Assembly: GCF_002994745.2 (NCBI RefSeq)
Contig: NC_037090.1
Coordinates: 3,844,001 to 3,908,000 of the forward strand
Length of the DNA: 64,000 nt
DNA from: Rosa chinensis
Taxonomy: Eukaryota; Streptophyta; Magnoliopsida; Rosales; Rosaceae
Direction: 5' to 3'
Of the stretch, positions 41,101 through 52,598 are shown piece by piece. The notes beneath the pieces were generated by a model. It had not been told where the DNA came from and did no database searches. It saw only the letters and a list, made by a program, of their open reading frames with translations. Numbering within the stretch: the stretch's first letter is position 1; each line of letters begins with the position of its first letter. A program made the translations under genes and the position numbers.

Positions 41101-42893
41101 TTTGTGATGGGGAATGTGGGATTTGGAGATCTTTGAGGATTAGGGATTAGGGTTTTGCTAGGGTTCTTTATGGCAGAAAATGAAGGGTGTGGAATTGATG
41201 GGGAGATTTATAAAAAGGAAGGGAGGGGATAGAGAGGGGCTTTGTTTATTTATGAGAAGAGAGCGAGTCGTTTTGAATTTCTGGGGGGATGGGATTCCGT
41301 TTTCAAATTTTGGGGCCCAGTATAGAGAGAGAAAGAGAGGGAGCCTGGCCCAGATATTTGAGGGTGTGTCTTAAATTTCCAGTCCTACGAAATTGAAATT
41401 TGGAATGAGATTGGGTGGTTTCTCTTCTTTTTGTTTCTTTTTGAGATTTCGGAACGGTGGCCTGAGGCCATGTGTCTCCGTGTGGACAGTTTTGAACGGC
41501 GCTTTGGTGTCTCCGTTTTGTCTTCTTGTTCTTCCGCGGCCGAGAGTAGGCCAAGTGATTTGTCTTCATTATGAAAGTTTATTTATTTACTACAATTCAC
41601 TAATGAAAGTTTATTTTCAATAATTGATGTATTTTGTTATTTAACTATATATCACAAATTTTTCCACATTTCTTTGCTAATTTCATAAAAATAAAAATAA
41701 AATCATTTTACTTATAACACGTTACACGTCCCCCTCAATTAGCGTTTGAAATATCTACTGATACACCGATGTGACAGATATATTATAGGAGAAAATATCT
41801 TATCTTTTCCTACTTCGGAAAAATTTATTCAATATCGTAAAATATCTCCGTTCTATAAGATATTTAGGATATGTATCAACAAAATAAAGAAATACTTGTA
41901 AAATGACTAAACCACATATATCTTGGTTTGAGTCATATATCTTAGTTTGATTATTGTATTTTTGTAGACCAGTGAGCGTCTTTTAAACCACCTATATTAT
42001 CTTTTTGGATGTAATTGAAGTTGACGTTTATATCTATTTAGTATTTCCAAAAACTAAATCTTTGAACAAAAAAAAAATTATGCCTGCAAATTACCGATAT
42101 TTTCGATATCTTCCTTTATCAAAATTTCGATATATCTGTATCGGTCGATTGCGCCCTATCAAAGAATATTTCTTTTGGTGAGGTGATAACACCCTAATTA
42201 ATTAATTTTTTTTATGCCAAACCCTACAATAATATTTTCTTGAGTAGGAAAGTTCTTATTTCTTATATAAGCATTAAATTACACATACAATCTAAAAAAA
42301 GTAACTAAAAGTTAAATAAAGAAAAAGAAAAGTGGGGTTGAAACGTCTAAGATGTTAGATTATATGCTAATTTGTTATGAGAAACCTCTAAATCAGTTTT
42401 CAATTAGGAATACTAATATTTATAATATTTTACTATGCTACCTCTCGTCCGACTTGAGTAATTTCAATGGGGTATGAGTTGGTTTGACCAAGACGTGTAA
42501 AACTAATTTCAAGTCTAAAAATAGAAGATTGCATAGTATCACTGTCTTCCATATTTCCCTTAATTTACTTCTTTAGATTTCAAAGTTCATAATGCATGTA
42601 CATTGTATCTTCTTCTTCCCATTAATATCCCTTAAAAACGAAACAGTTCTTGTTTTGGAAACTAATTAAGTAATAGAAGGAAACTTTTGCAAGAAAATTC
42701 AAAATGACACAATTCTTATGGAATATTCAAACATGAAGAAATTGATTTTCTTTCCACAAAGAAATTCATACTTTTCAAATATAGAACACCAAAAATGAAC
42801 CTCTATCACGTACTAGTGTAGTTACAGGGAACTTATGTTTTGGTTGTAGCACTATTGTATGTATGCAGCTTATATATGAATGAAATAACACAG
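41101..42893. other. Promoter of the coiled-coil gene and AT-rich spacer
   Basis: 41101-41560 is the leader and promoter region of the minus-strand coiled-coil gene. The rest is AT-rich. Around 41790-42150 are inverted and direct copies of AAAATATCT/GATATTT-type motifs that look like a decayed small element. The missing 5' exons of the nucleoside hydrolase are not here. Confidence 0.5.
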
Positions 42894-43811
42894 GGTGGGA
42901 GAAAATATGTACCTGTAGAACAAGCTACAGCTCAACTAGTGATGAAAGATGCAGTGTCTGCAGGTTCCATTAGTGTGTTTGTTCTAGGCACACATACAAA
43001 TTTAGCAATTTTTCTTATGACTAATCCTCACCTTAAGAAAAATATTGAGCATATATATGTCATGGGAGGTGCTATTGAACCTGGCATCGGTAATTTGTTC
43101 CCCCCAGACTCCAATCCATATGCGGAGTTCAATTTCTTTGGAGATCCTTTTGCTGCATACACGGTATGTAATGCATGTCAATTTAATTACTGATCGTTGA
43201 TATTAATCTTTATTTAGTGTACGTTGGTAATGGTTGTTTGGTGATTAAACAAACAGGTATTGCATTCTGGCGTTCCAATCACACTCATTCCTTTAGATGC
43301 GACAAGGACGATTCCTGTAAACAAGAATTTCTTTGCTGCATTTGAACAGAAACAAGATACAATATTTGAGGCACAATATAGCTTCCAGACCTTGAAAATG
43401 GTTCGTGATACATGGCCTAACAATAAGTTTCATGAGGAATATTGCTTCTGGGATTCTTTTATGGTTGGTGTTGCGCTGTCTCAAATGAGTAACTTAGAGA
43501 GATCTGATCAAGATCATGGAGGAGAAAATGAGTTTGCGGAAATGGAATATATGAACATCTCAGTGGTTACTTCAAATACACCTTATGGAATCTCAGATGG
43601 CTCAAATCCCCTCATCAGTGGGGGTTTGATCCCAAAGTTCAATTTACAGAAGAATGGAGTGCATAGTGGTCATGTTCAGCTAGGTTTGCAAGACCCATTT
43701 TGCCTTGTCAAGGGGGGTAAAGGAAAATGTCAGGTATATTAGCATAATATATAAGGTAAAGCATGCTCTCGTTTGATCAATTAAGTCCTACAAGTGGTAA
43801 TTGTATGTATA

Positions 43812-45280
43812 CGTATTTTACACAAATTTTGACACACATTGTGAGCCATTAGATTTTAAAATATTCAATGGGTCAGATTTATTGTTTGAATGATGTCAAC
43901 ACAACACCAAGTTATGTGGAAATGACATGGCAATACATATTTCTAATCTAAAATAAAACTTTTCTTCATTAAAAGAAAAAACAATATTAAAATTTAGAAG
44001 ATCAAAATCAACTGTACACGATAAAAACAAAAAAGAAAAAAAATATTGTACACGATCAAAAGAAAAGAAAAAAAAATTAGAATAATAAGGACAATGCCAA
44101 ACGCCAAAAGGAACATCATCTCCTCTAACTTCAATCTCTCATCGTCTTTTCCAACTCCAAGCTCTCATCTCCATCCTCCCAATTACTTTGCTAATTGGAA
44201 CTAAACAATACTTACAACAAGAACACAAGTACGTATTTATCTTATTCTTTTGTCGACATAAAAACAACTAAATTTAGGGTTTAGGTCTAGAATTGGTTGT
44301 GAAGTTTATGGTATTCAATTTCCTATAGTTGTCTTGCTAACCAAACTTGCGCCTGGCATTGTTTTCTTAGCTTCTGCTTTTTTTTTTTTTTTGCTTTTTT
44401 GTTGCAAATCTCCTACCTCAGAGTGAAAACTTTGATCTTTCTTTCAAACGAGGAAGATTCAGACAATAACATGAAGAATGTATTCAACTTTATATTATAT
44501 ATATATATATATATTTTTTTTTTTCCTCTTAGTAACTATTGTTTCATTGAGGGAGTATTGGTTTGTTTTGTTGTTGTTCTTATAAGAGGATTAATTTACA
44601 CTGAGGCATATGTTTTTTGTTTTTATAAGAGAATGGTATCAATTCACTCTTTGGTTTTCGTATTGAATGGTATCAAATTATCAATGGGAAAGTACGTGAA
44701 GCCATTTAATTCCAGAATCACATTAATCATGAATTCTGCAGCAGTATGTATATATCATAATTGGTCAATGTTTTGTCAAGTCTCATAATTACCTTTTGTC
44801 TTGTCAGTTGTTACTATTAGTTTGAAATAGAACGACTTGGAGTTACATATAAAAGATGGATCTCGTCTGCAATGGGGAGAATGAAAAAGCAATGCCCCAC
44901 TTTCATAGATTTCATGTTAACTAATAGAAAAGAGATGTCAATGGTGATAGGAACAGTAAGTTTTTCATCTCCCTACTTGTGTGAGAATGAGGAGGAATAT
45001 AATTGAAGCCTCCAGAAGTAGGATGGGTACTGGGAACTCTTGTTCTTCTTCTTTTTTCTTTGTAGTCTTTATCGTGTACAATAGATTTTGATTTTCTAAA
45101 TTTTAATTTTGTTTTTCTTTTATTGAAGATGATATTAATTTTAAATTAGAAATATGTAATGCCATGTCATTTTCACATCACTTGGTGTTTTGTTGACATC
45201 ATTCAAACAATAAATATGAACCATTGAATATTTTAAAATTTAATGACTCACAAGGTGTGTCGAAACTTGTGTAAAATATG
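43812..45280. mobile_element. DNA transposon with about 215-bp terminal inverted repeats
   Basis: The left arm, 43812-44027, begins CGTATTTTACACAA and the right arm, 45067-45280, ends TTGTGTAAAATATG. They are inverted copies over about 215 bp (shared CATGTCAT/ATGACATGG, ATTCAAACAATAAAT, TGTACACGAT) with scattered mismatches and small indels. The 1.04-kb interior has no recognisable transposase. Long TIRs suggest a Mutator-like element, but I saw no 9-bp duplication. It sits in the intron between exons 43257-43733 and 45442-45567 of the hydrolase pseudogene. Confidence 0.8.
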
Positions 45281-45646
45281 GCCTTAATCCAGACCATTTG
45301 TTAACATATTGTAGAACTTTTCCACTATATACGTGCATAAATGTTATACAGTTGTAAATTAATAATTTCTTGATGACTGTAGTCTAGGCCTGAAGATATG
45401 TATCCAGTACTAACTGGATTTTGGGCAATGCTAACATGCAGGATGGTTACACACAGAAGGCAACTGGTCCGGAAGCCGTTTCTGTTCTTGTTGCAACAGA
45501 AGCTAAACCAAATTGTGACATTGACGAGAAGATGCTTACGAAAAAGTTCTATAAAAGTTTCTTGGAAGTGAGCTCCTTCAGAATTATTTATGTGACTAAC
45601 ATACAGAAGTGATTTGTGTTTTTTTTCCTTGGGATAAACTTCAATT

Positions 45647-48321
45647 CACTACTAGCAAAATAGGCATCTCACACAGATTTAACTCACACAGATTTTATAA
45701 AGCCACGGATATCTGTGTGCATTGGCAATATATACAGAAAACCGTGTGAAATAAGTAAAATTGGGCCCACAAGAGTTTATGGAATAATAATAGCCACAGA
45801 TGTCTGTGTGAAAAATATCACATACAGACATCCGTGTGAAAAATAAAATATTTTATTACCTACTCACACGGTTGTCCGTGTGAAGCCTAGTTCACACACA
45901 TTTCTGTATATATTAAATATAAGTTTATTAAAAAATCATTGTTTTTTTGTGCTATATGAATTGTAGAGAGACGGTTTTTCGTTGCTAAAATAGTTTAACA
46001 CAGATATCTGTATGAAATGAGCATCACACAGATATCTGTGTGAGATGAAGATACGGATGTCCGTGTGAGAAAACAATATGCATACAGATATCTGTAAAAA
46101 TTACATATGTTTTTCACACGAATTCTGTTGCAATTTTACCCATTAAACCATTTGTAACCTAACCTAAACTCCATTTTCTCCATCATCATTATCGCCCCTC
46201 TTTCTCTGTCACTATTGCCTCTCTCTCTCTCTCTCTCCCCCTCCCTCCTTCCTCCTCGTCACTCTGCCGCCTCATCCAACCTCCTTCCTCTAATCACCTT
46301 CTTCCTCCCTCAGAAAAGCTTAGCCTTCCCCCAACCCCATATCTCCATTCTCAACAGATGCAATTACGGTTTAATTGAAAAAACAAGAGATCGACAAAAG
46401 CAATTTGAAGCGGTTGGGGTCATCAGTAGCAGAGCTCACCCTGTCCTTGACCTCTACCCGAGCTCAGGGATCCATGGACAGATCGATCCTATTTCATTTT
46501 CTCTTTCCCTCTCTCTCATTCTTTATGTCTCAATCTCCAATTAATTCCTCTCGAAATTAATGGGTACTGGAAACTATGTGATATTGATGTGGCTTGTTTA
46601 GAGATGAACATGATAAGGGTAGGAGGATGTAGACCTGATTTTGTTACTTTCAATACATTGTTTAATGGGTTTTGTAAGGTTGAGGTGAGGAGAGAAGTGT
46701 TTGCGTATATGGGTTTGATGTGTCGCCGAATTTTTTGGCTCTTACTTCTTTGATTGATGGGTATTTGTAAGGTTGGTAATTTGAAGATTGCAATTAGATT
46801 GCTTGGATAACCTTTTTACCTTACTTGATTTTCAGATTCCTGCAAGAGGAAAACCAATTGGTCCAGGACCACCACCATAACTCCCTCAACCCCGGCGAAC
46901 GCACAGAGAGAGCGAACTTCTTCTTTATTGTAGAAATTAAAATTGGTTGTTAATGCTTAGTTCTTTTCTGTTTCCAGTAGTTGAATGACTTAAAAATAGA
47001 TGGTAAATCGAATGGCTTTTATATATATATATATTCATGCATAATTTCTTATATGTGTAGATACCCGACGCTTGTATTCAAGTTTGGGTAGCAAGATAAA
47101 TTGAGTAGTGCAACATAGAATAATATTTGGGTTGTGGGTTATTGTTAATTTTCAGTTTAGGTTGTTTCAGTGAGTGGTTATTTTAAGAAATTCTGGGTTG
47201 TGGGTTTTGTTTCACCAGGCTGAGATTGAAGAAGGTTTCACAAAGAAATTCTGGGTTCTGGGTTCTATTTGTATTTTTTATTTCTGTTTTTGAACCTATA
47301 AATGTGTAGGTTTTGCTTCTAAAAGGGTTGGTTTTGATTATAAATGGTTTTGAACCTCAGATTATCTAATTGCTTTCTTTCTTTCTGTCTTTTGTATGAA
47401 TTTGATTGATCAATCAATTTCTATTCTTATTCTCTTCTTTTTGACTTGTTGGTGAAGTGTAGATTCACTATATGCAGATGGAATAATTGGCTAAACACTG
47501 AGTTGTAATCAATGGGCAATTGGGGCTGGCTTTGCCAATTGGTACTTGGTTGGATGGTAAGAACACATCTTTAGTAGATATGGCTTTATTGTGGTTCATG
47601 TCTGCTCTTGAAGTGGAGTTTAATGGTAGTTATCTGGGCATAATGGCCAACCCTAGTAGTTGTCATATGAATTAGGTACATTACTTAAATTTTTTACAAG
47701 TACTGTGACTGTTTTGTTCATTAGGAGTATGGGATAAATCCAACAGATTGGAACTGTCAACGGCAACTATGGAAGGGTAGAACTGGAGCTGATCAAGGGT
47801 TTAGAACTTCATCTTGTTGCCAATGTAATCTTTTTGTATACAGTTAGTTTATGATGTAACTTGAAGTCATTTGAAATGATATATTTTTTTCTAGTTAGTT
47901 CTGGGTACCAATATCAATTGTGAGTTCATTCTGTGTTACTGTTTGAATTCTGATTAATGGAATAATAAAATTAGCAAAATAATAATAATTTTTTTTTTAA
48001 TATCACTACTCTTTTCACACAGACATCTGTGTGAGTTAATAAGGTATTTCACACTGACTGATGTATTAAATATTATTTTCATCTCACACGGATACATAAA
48101 ATTTTTACAATGCTTGTTAGAAGACAAGTGGGACCCACAAGAATTTTCACACGGACTCTAAAAACCGTGTGAATAGAGCATTAGCGCCCCCTCCGAAGGC
48201 AACCGAAAAATATTCCGTGCTTGCACCGTAGGTACAGCCTTTTACCTACTGACATCCGTGTGAAATAGCATTATTTCACACAGATATAAATCTGTGTGAG
48301 TAACCCGTTTTGCTAGTAGTG
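45647..48321. mobile_element. Non-autonomous CACTA (En/Spm, CMC) transposon
   Basis: The element starts CACTACTAGCAAAA and ends TTTTGCTAGTAGTG, a perfect 14-bp inverted repeat of CACTA type, flanked by ATT on both sides (45644-45646 and 48322-48324), the expected 3-bp target-site duplication. Subterminal regions, 45660-46130 and 48010-48310, carry more than ten copies of a palindromic motif of the form CACACRGAYATCYGTGTG, in keeping with the transposase-binding arrays of CACTA elements. The 2.67-kb length has no transposase. The interior holds foreign, gene-like sequence, including a PPR fragment. It lies in a hydrolase intron, 17 bp upstream of the 3' splice site at 48338. Confidence 0.93.
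46604..46805 (+). pseudogene. Pentatricopeptide-repeat gene fragment captured in the CACTA element
   Basis: The plus-strand frame from 46604 reads GGCRPDFVTFNTLFNGFCK followed by VEVRREVFAYMGLM, a P-class PPR motif with its usual D-x-VTFNTL-x-NGFCK core. Another frame continues SLIDGY, then one shifted by a base reads KVGNLKIAIRLL, the next PPR repeat. Frame changes and stops show it is not functional. It lies wholly inside the CACTA element, so it is a captured (transduplicated) fragment. Confidence 0.8.
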
Positions 48322-49766
48322 ATTATTTCCGAATGCAGGTTATAAATCGACCTAATAAGCAAACCGCACGACTTAGTAACACCAGAGCAGCACAGTTTCT
48401 GCCTGATGAGTATGAAAGAGTAGTCCAAAAGCAAAAAGCAGATTTTGAAAAGAAAAACACGATGGGTAAACCTGTAGTTTTTGACATGGATTGAGTGCCG
48501 GGGGATTTTCTAGCCCTTCTATATCTGCTAAATTTACCTGCAGAACTGATCAACCTCCAGGGAATACTAGTTACTCCAAATGGGTGGGCAACTGCTGCAA
48601 CCATAGAAATTCTATATGACATACTGCATATGATGGAGCGTGATGATATTCAAGTTGGTCTTGGAAATGTGTTTGCAGTTGGACAATCTTATTCATCTGT
48701 GACTTTCACTTCGCTCGGAGACTGCAGCTACTCTAAGTCCATTCCTCAAGGCAGCGGTGGCTCCTTGGACTATGATACACTCTATGGATTTGCTCGTGAC
48801 TTGCCTCGTAGTCCTAGAAGGTAGCACACCGGCCTATTGTCAACTTCTTAAACCAGTACACATCTGTTCACTGTGACATGTTACATTGTTACATTTTATG
48901 CATATGTTTCAATTCAGATACAAACCAGAAATTAGAGGAAGCCCTGGATTTGGACAACCGACTGCACTAGATGTTTGGAAGTCCATCGTAAAATCACTGC
49001 ATCCAGGATCCAAGATTACTTTGTTGACCAATGGACCGTTGACAAATTTAGCTGAAATCATTCTTTCTGAGAACAACACGTACAGACTCAGTGCTTAATG
49101 TTTCATTAAGTGATTGTCCTAAATTTAAAACCAAATGAGTGATATTGGATTTTCTTGCAGGAAGTATTTATCGTTGGGGGACACATTGTGGATGAAAATG
49201 ATAATGATAATGCAAGAGGGAATGTTTTCACTGTTGCTTCAAATGAATATGCAGACTTTAACATGTTTCTTGACCCTTTGGCTGCAAAAGCAGTTTTCGA
49301 TTCCAAACTGAACATTACAATGATTCCATGGAAAACCCAAAAGCAAGTCAGTACGTTCTTTCCAGAAAATTCTCAATACATTGCAACAGCAGCTAACAAA
49401 TAGTCATAGGACTCCTCAAGCTGCATTTGCCCAAAATCTAATTTCTAGGCTATGGCAACTAAAACAAAATCATCATAGCTACCATCACATGGTAATATTC
49501 AATTCACTTGTCCTAATTAATTCTGATCCTTTAACTTTATGCAAGAACCAACTTTCTTTTTTCTTTTTTCCTTTTTTCCATATTTCTATTTACAGGACAC
49601 ATTTTTAGGAGAAATACTTGGTGCTGTGACCTTGGCTGGAAAAGGAAATCATTCTCAATTGAACCAGACCTTTAAGTTTATTCCCCTCAAGGTTGTGGCT
49701 GAGGGAGACGAATCAGTAATTGGGCAGATGCTTATTGATGACCAAAAACAAGCAAAAATGGTGAAG

Positions 49767-50160
49767 GTACCATGTAGTGTAAATCAAAATGCATTTTATG
49801 AACAATTTGCATATTGCTAATGTAATATTATGTCATAGGACTCATAGCTGAGCAACAACTATTTTATAAAACAATATCGGGGGAGGGAGGATTCGAACTT
49901 AATTTATTACTCTCATTTTTATCCATTTGTTTGGAGATTCCTTGTTAGGCCTCCAGACATGAATCGAATTGGTTAGCTCAAGTGATATGGTCTCTTTATT
50001 ATATTCTAAACACGAGGCAATGCAAGGAAAATCACAAACAGAAGCATAACTGATCATACCTAGAAGATCCTTTGGGATTTAGCAGGATTAATTAATTACA
50101 GCATGCATGTATAAATTGTATAATGTAAATATAAATATCCGACGCCACAATAAAATACTA
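49767..50160. other. Spacer after the hydrolase pseudogene
   Basis: AT-rich sequence between the last recognisable hydrolase exon and the first MITE copy. The expected C-terminal exon of the hydrolase was sought here and not found. Confidence 0.5.
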
Positions 50161-50334
50161 GAAATCATTCTATGTACCGACGGTGCAAGTAACCCAACAC
50201 TTATAAAACAATCTCAACCCTTGATAATTATTATCAACCTTATTTTAAAAAAACACAAAAGATTTATTTAATGCAATCTAACCATCCATTCATGTTGGTG
50301 CAAGTGCACGTCGGTGCTCTGAATATCATCTCCC
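50161..50334 (+). mobile_element. MITE family copy A (about 174 bp)
   Basis: Begins GAAATCATTCTATGTACCGACGG and ends ...GCACGTCGGTGCTCTGAATATCATCTCCC (ends inverted-repeat related). Flanked by ATAAAATACT on both sides (about 50150-50159 and 50334-50343), a 9-10-bp duplication. Aligns along its length with copies B and C. Confidence 0.8.
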
Positions 50335-51392
50335 ATAAAATACTGGATATGTAACGTATTGGACCTCATACATCTGTTCATACATTGAATGGATGTGTGA
50401 TACAGAACATGGGATACATCGATTCAGGCTGACTTAATATAGAATTATTAATGTCCATTTAAACTAATTCTACGACTCACAGCATGCTGATTAATTAATA
50501 TAACAAATACAAGCCCTAGTTGGTGGGCTTTAATTTTATTTGGCTAAATATGAGAACTGGATAGTCCTCAATGCATGAGTGACCTGCATATTGTTCACAT
50601 GGACTCGAAACTAATTCAGCCAAATGTTGGAATATTCAGTCCTATATAAAAAATCAAATCTTGAAGTTTGGGGAGAATAGGTCAAATGATTTTAACAATG
50701 TATGGAGCACGTTCATTTCATAATGATAGCTTATAACATAAATTTTCACAACCACACCAGAAGTCTAGAAGTTTTTTTTTTTTTTCCCAAGTGCATTGCT
50801 TCTCTGCCAACTAATTACCATGAATGTATTGGTTATGCCAGAACTCCATTTCCTGATTGGAGGACTGAGAATCATGAATGCTTAACAGCTTCCATAAAAT
50901 CTATAGTTGGGGCCGTCTGGCGGTACTTCTATGGAAGGGCTTTTGTTCAGTAGCACTTCCACCGGAAGTGCTTTCATTCAAAGCACATAAATTTCTGTTT
51001 AAAATGCAAATGCTTCCTGTCAATACACTTAGAAGCCCTTCATGAAGCAGCAATGTTTACTAATGCCTAGACTTGAATATTTATAGAGGAAAACTGTAAC
51101 TTAATTGCTATATGTCATTCTATGCCTATTTGCATATAGGAAATGTCATCCATATTATCGGAAATTAAAGAGGTAGAAAGATTCATTCACATTCTTAGCC
51201 ATAATTAATGAACTAGATTCTTAGCAATAATTAATGAACTAGGTTCTTTGAGCCCCAAGAAACTTGGATGCGCAAACCAAATAGGAAAGAAAAAAAAGAC
51301 GAAAGTACATTAAACCAAGCCTCTCTGCAATCTAGCTACATACTTTGTGATCTTGTTGCTATGACAACTTCACTGGATCATCTGATTCTTCA
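50335..51392. other. Intergenic spacer
   Basis: AT-rich, no gene recognised. An open stretch at 50702-50953 encodes no known family. The right end is the probable 3' UTR of the AHP gene. Confidence 0.5.
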
Positions 51393-52598
51393 TTACCTTG
51401 GTACAATGCCGCCGGCAGCCAAAATCTGTTGCTCCAGCTAATATTTGAAAAAGTAGAAGATTAAGCAAGGCTTTGGGATCAAGAGCTAGAGTAGATCGAG
51501 GCTAAGGCTTGTGAATTATGAAACAACTTCTTCTAATACTTACCTTGAAAAGAGTTTCAAGTTTATTTTTCACAATGGTATATTCATGCTTCACTAGCTG
51601 AAGAGATTTTAGGCACCTGCACCAATAATTTTAACAATGTATTACTGTTTTGAATAGGAAAACTTTCACAAAAATATAGTGGTGAGAGACCAATATCACT
51701 CACCCTTCAATGTTGTGCTCCTCACCGTAGTTACGAAATGCAATGCAGACTCTCTGAACCCTCTGAGCACCAATGCTGTAATACATTCCAAGAACACATT
51801 TCCTCATCAAATTTAACGCAAGAAAGTTATAGAAAGATTTTTTTTTTCACTTTATTAAAGGAGCTGAGATAAGCTTTTTTTTTAAAAAAAAAAAAGAGCT
51901 GAGATAAGTTATTTGCAAAACTAGAGAATCTTCAACTTTTTTTAGGAAACCATCTCAAAGTATGAAAGGTTAGCTGATATGACATATCTGTGTGATAAAC
52001 CCTCCAAACTAAAACAAATTTCAGATACTTGCTAATATGAATTATTCATTTTAGAAGCATGAGACATTTATATATATATGATTTTTAAAGCGGTAAAAAA
52101 AAAAAGAAAAAAGAAAGAAAGAAAGAGAAAACAAGCCAAGTACCTGGAGCTGCTACCCTTCAACTGATGAACATTGGCACCGACCTTCTTGAAGTCAACA
52201 CCCTGCTGGTTTCTGCACCAAAAAGAAACAAAGACATAATCAAATGGCCTTGATGGTAGAATCCATGATCAGAATTTAAGCTTTGATTCTTACAGAGTCT
52301 TGGTCAGGTCATTGAGAAGCCTCTCAGAATCTTGAAAGAAGAGAGACACCACTTCAACCACAAAATTTGGGTTGCTCTCATCTTGTAGTCCCTGAAGTTG
52401 GTCAAACTGTTCATCCAGAACCCCCTTCATACAAAATAACAAATACTCATCATCATCTAAACCAAATAACCCAAAACAAACACACACAAGAACTTTTGTA
52501 TATCTAACATATATGTGTGTATAATTTTCACTGACCTCTTGAAAGAGTGAGGCTTTGTAGTCAACAAACTGCTTCTGCAACTGAGACACACCAGCCAT
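51393..52598 (-). CDS. AHP: Histidine-containing phosphotransfer protein (AHP)
   Basis: Shuttles phosphoryl groups from cytokinin-receptor histidine kinases to response regulators, moving between cytosol and nucleus. Six exons on the minus strand, in coding order: 52536-52598, 52294-52424, 52144-52212, 51704-51775, 51544-51616, 51393-51437. They join in frame to 150 aa, close to the usual ~154. The HPt motif HQLKGSSSSIG carries the phospho-accepting His80, so it is an authentic AHP, not a pseudo-HPt such as AHP6. Diagnostic blocks are present: LQDESNPNFVVEVVSLFFQDSE, IGAQRV, VKHEYTIVKNKLETLFKLEQQI. It resembles AHP1/AHP5. The start gives MAGVSQLQKQ, with no competing in-frame ATG seen. Confidence 0.95.
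51874..51895. mobile_element. 22-bp homopolymer insert between 13-bp duplications in an AHP intron
   Basis: C-T9-A12 lies between perfect copies of GAGCTGAGATAAG (51861-51873 and 51896-51908) inside AHP intron 3. It resembles a poly(A)-only retroposition, but the adjoining T and A runs are unlike an ordinary tail and could reflect slippage. Confidence 0.6.

Larger units (their letters stand above)
42894..49766 (+). pseudogene. NSH3: Broken NSH3-like (two-domain) nucleoside hydrolase
   Basis: Related to Arabidopsis NSH3 (At5g18860), a secreted two-domain inosine/adenosine-cleaving hydrolase of extracellular purine salvage. Recognisable exons: 42894-43163, 43257-43733, 45442-45567, 48339-48820, 48918-49079, 49161-49491, 49596-49766. 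Domain 1 begins at about [14 protein letters not shown], so roughly 200 N-terminal residues, including the DTDxDxDD metal/ribose motif, are absent. Lesions: an in-frame TGA (48492-48494) within the second domain's FDMD..GDF motif, a frameshift near 49375-49395 (between FFPENSQY and LTNSHRTPQAAF), no clean in-frame donor after SENNT (49079), and no final exon after GEGDESV..MVK at 49766. The interior coding sequence is otherwise well kept, so inactivation looks recent. Two introns hold transposons. Confidence 0.88.

Noticed and set aside
39691..41136. 481-aa open frame on the plus strand rich in Leu, His and Pro
   Set aside because: It is the antisense shadow of the Glu/Lys/Leu-rich coiled-coil gene on the minus strand; its composition mirrors GAG/AAG/CTC codons and it has no domain.
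42840..42893. Upstream extension of the hydrolase reading frame ([14 protein letters not shown]) as an N-terminus or signal peptide
   Set aside because: The homologous exon begins at 42894 right after an AG acceptor; the upstream residues do not match the family and lack the DTD motif expected there.
44399..44788. 129-aa plus-strand open frame inside the long-TIR element
   Set aside because: AT-rich, Phe/Tyr/Ile-dominated translation of low-complexity DNA, with no transposase or other motif.
45660..46130. Regularly repeated palindromes suggesting a CRISPR-like array
   Set aside because: Spacing is irregular, units vary, and the copies lie just inside CACTA termini where transposase-binding arrays belong; the host is a plant.
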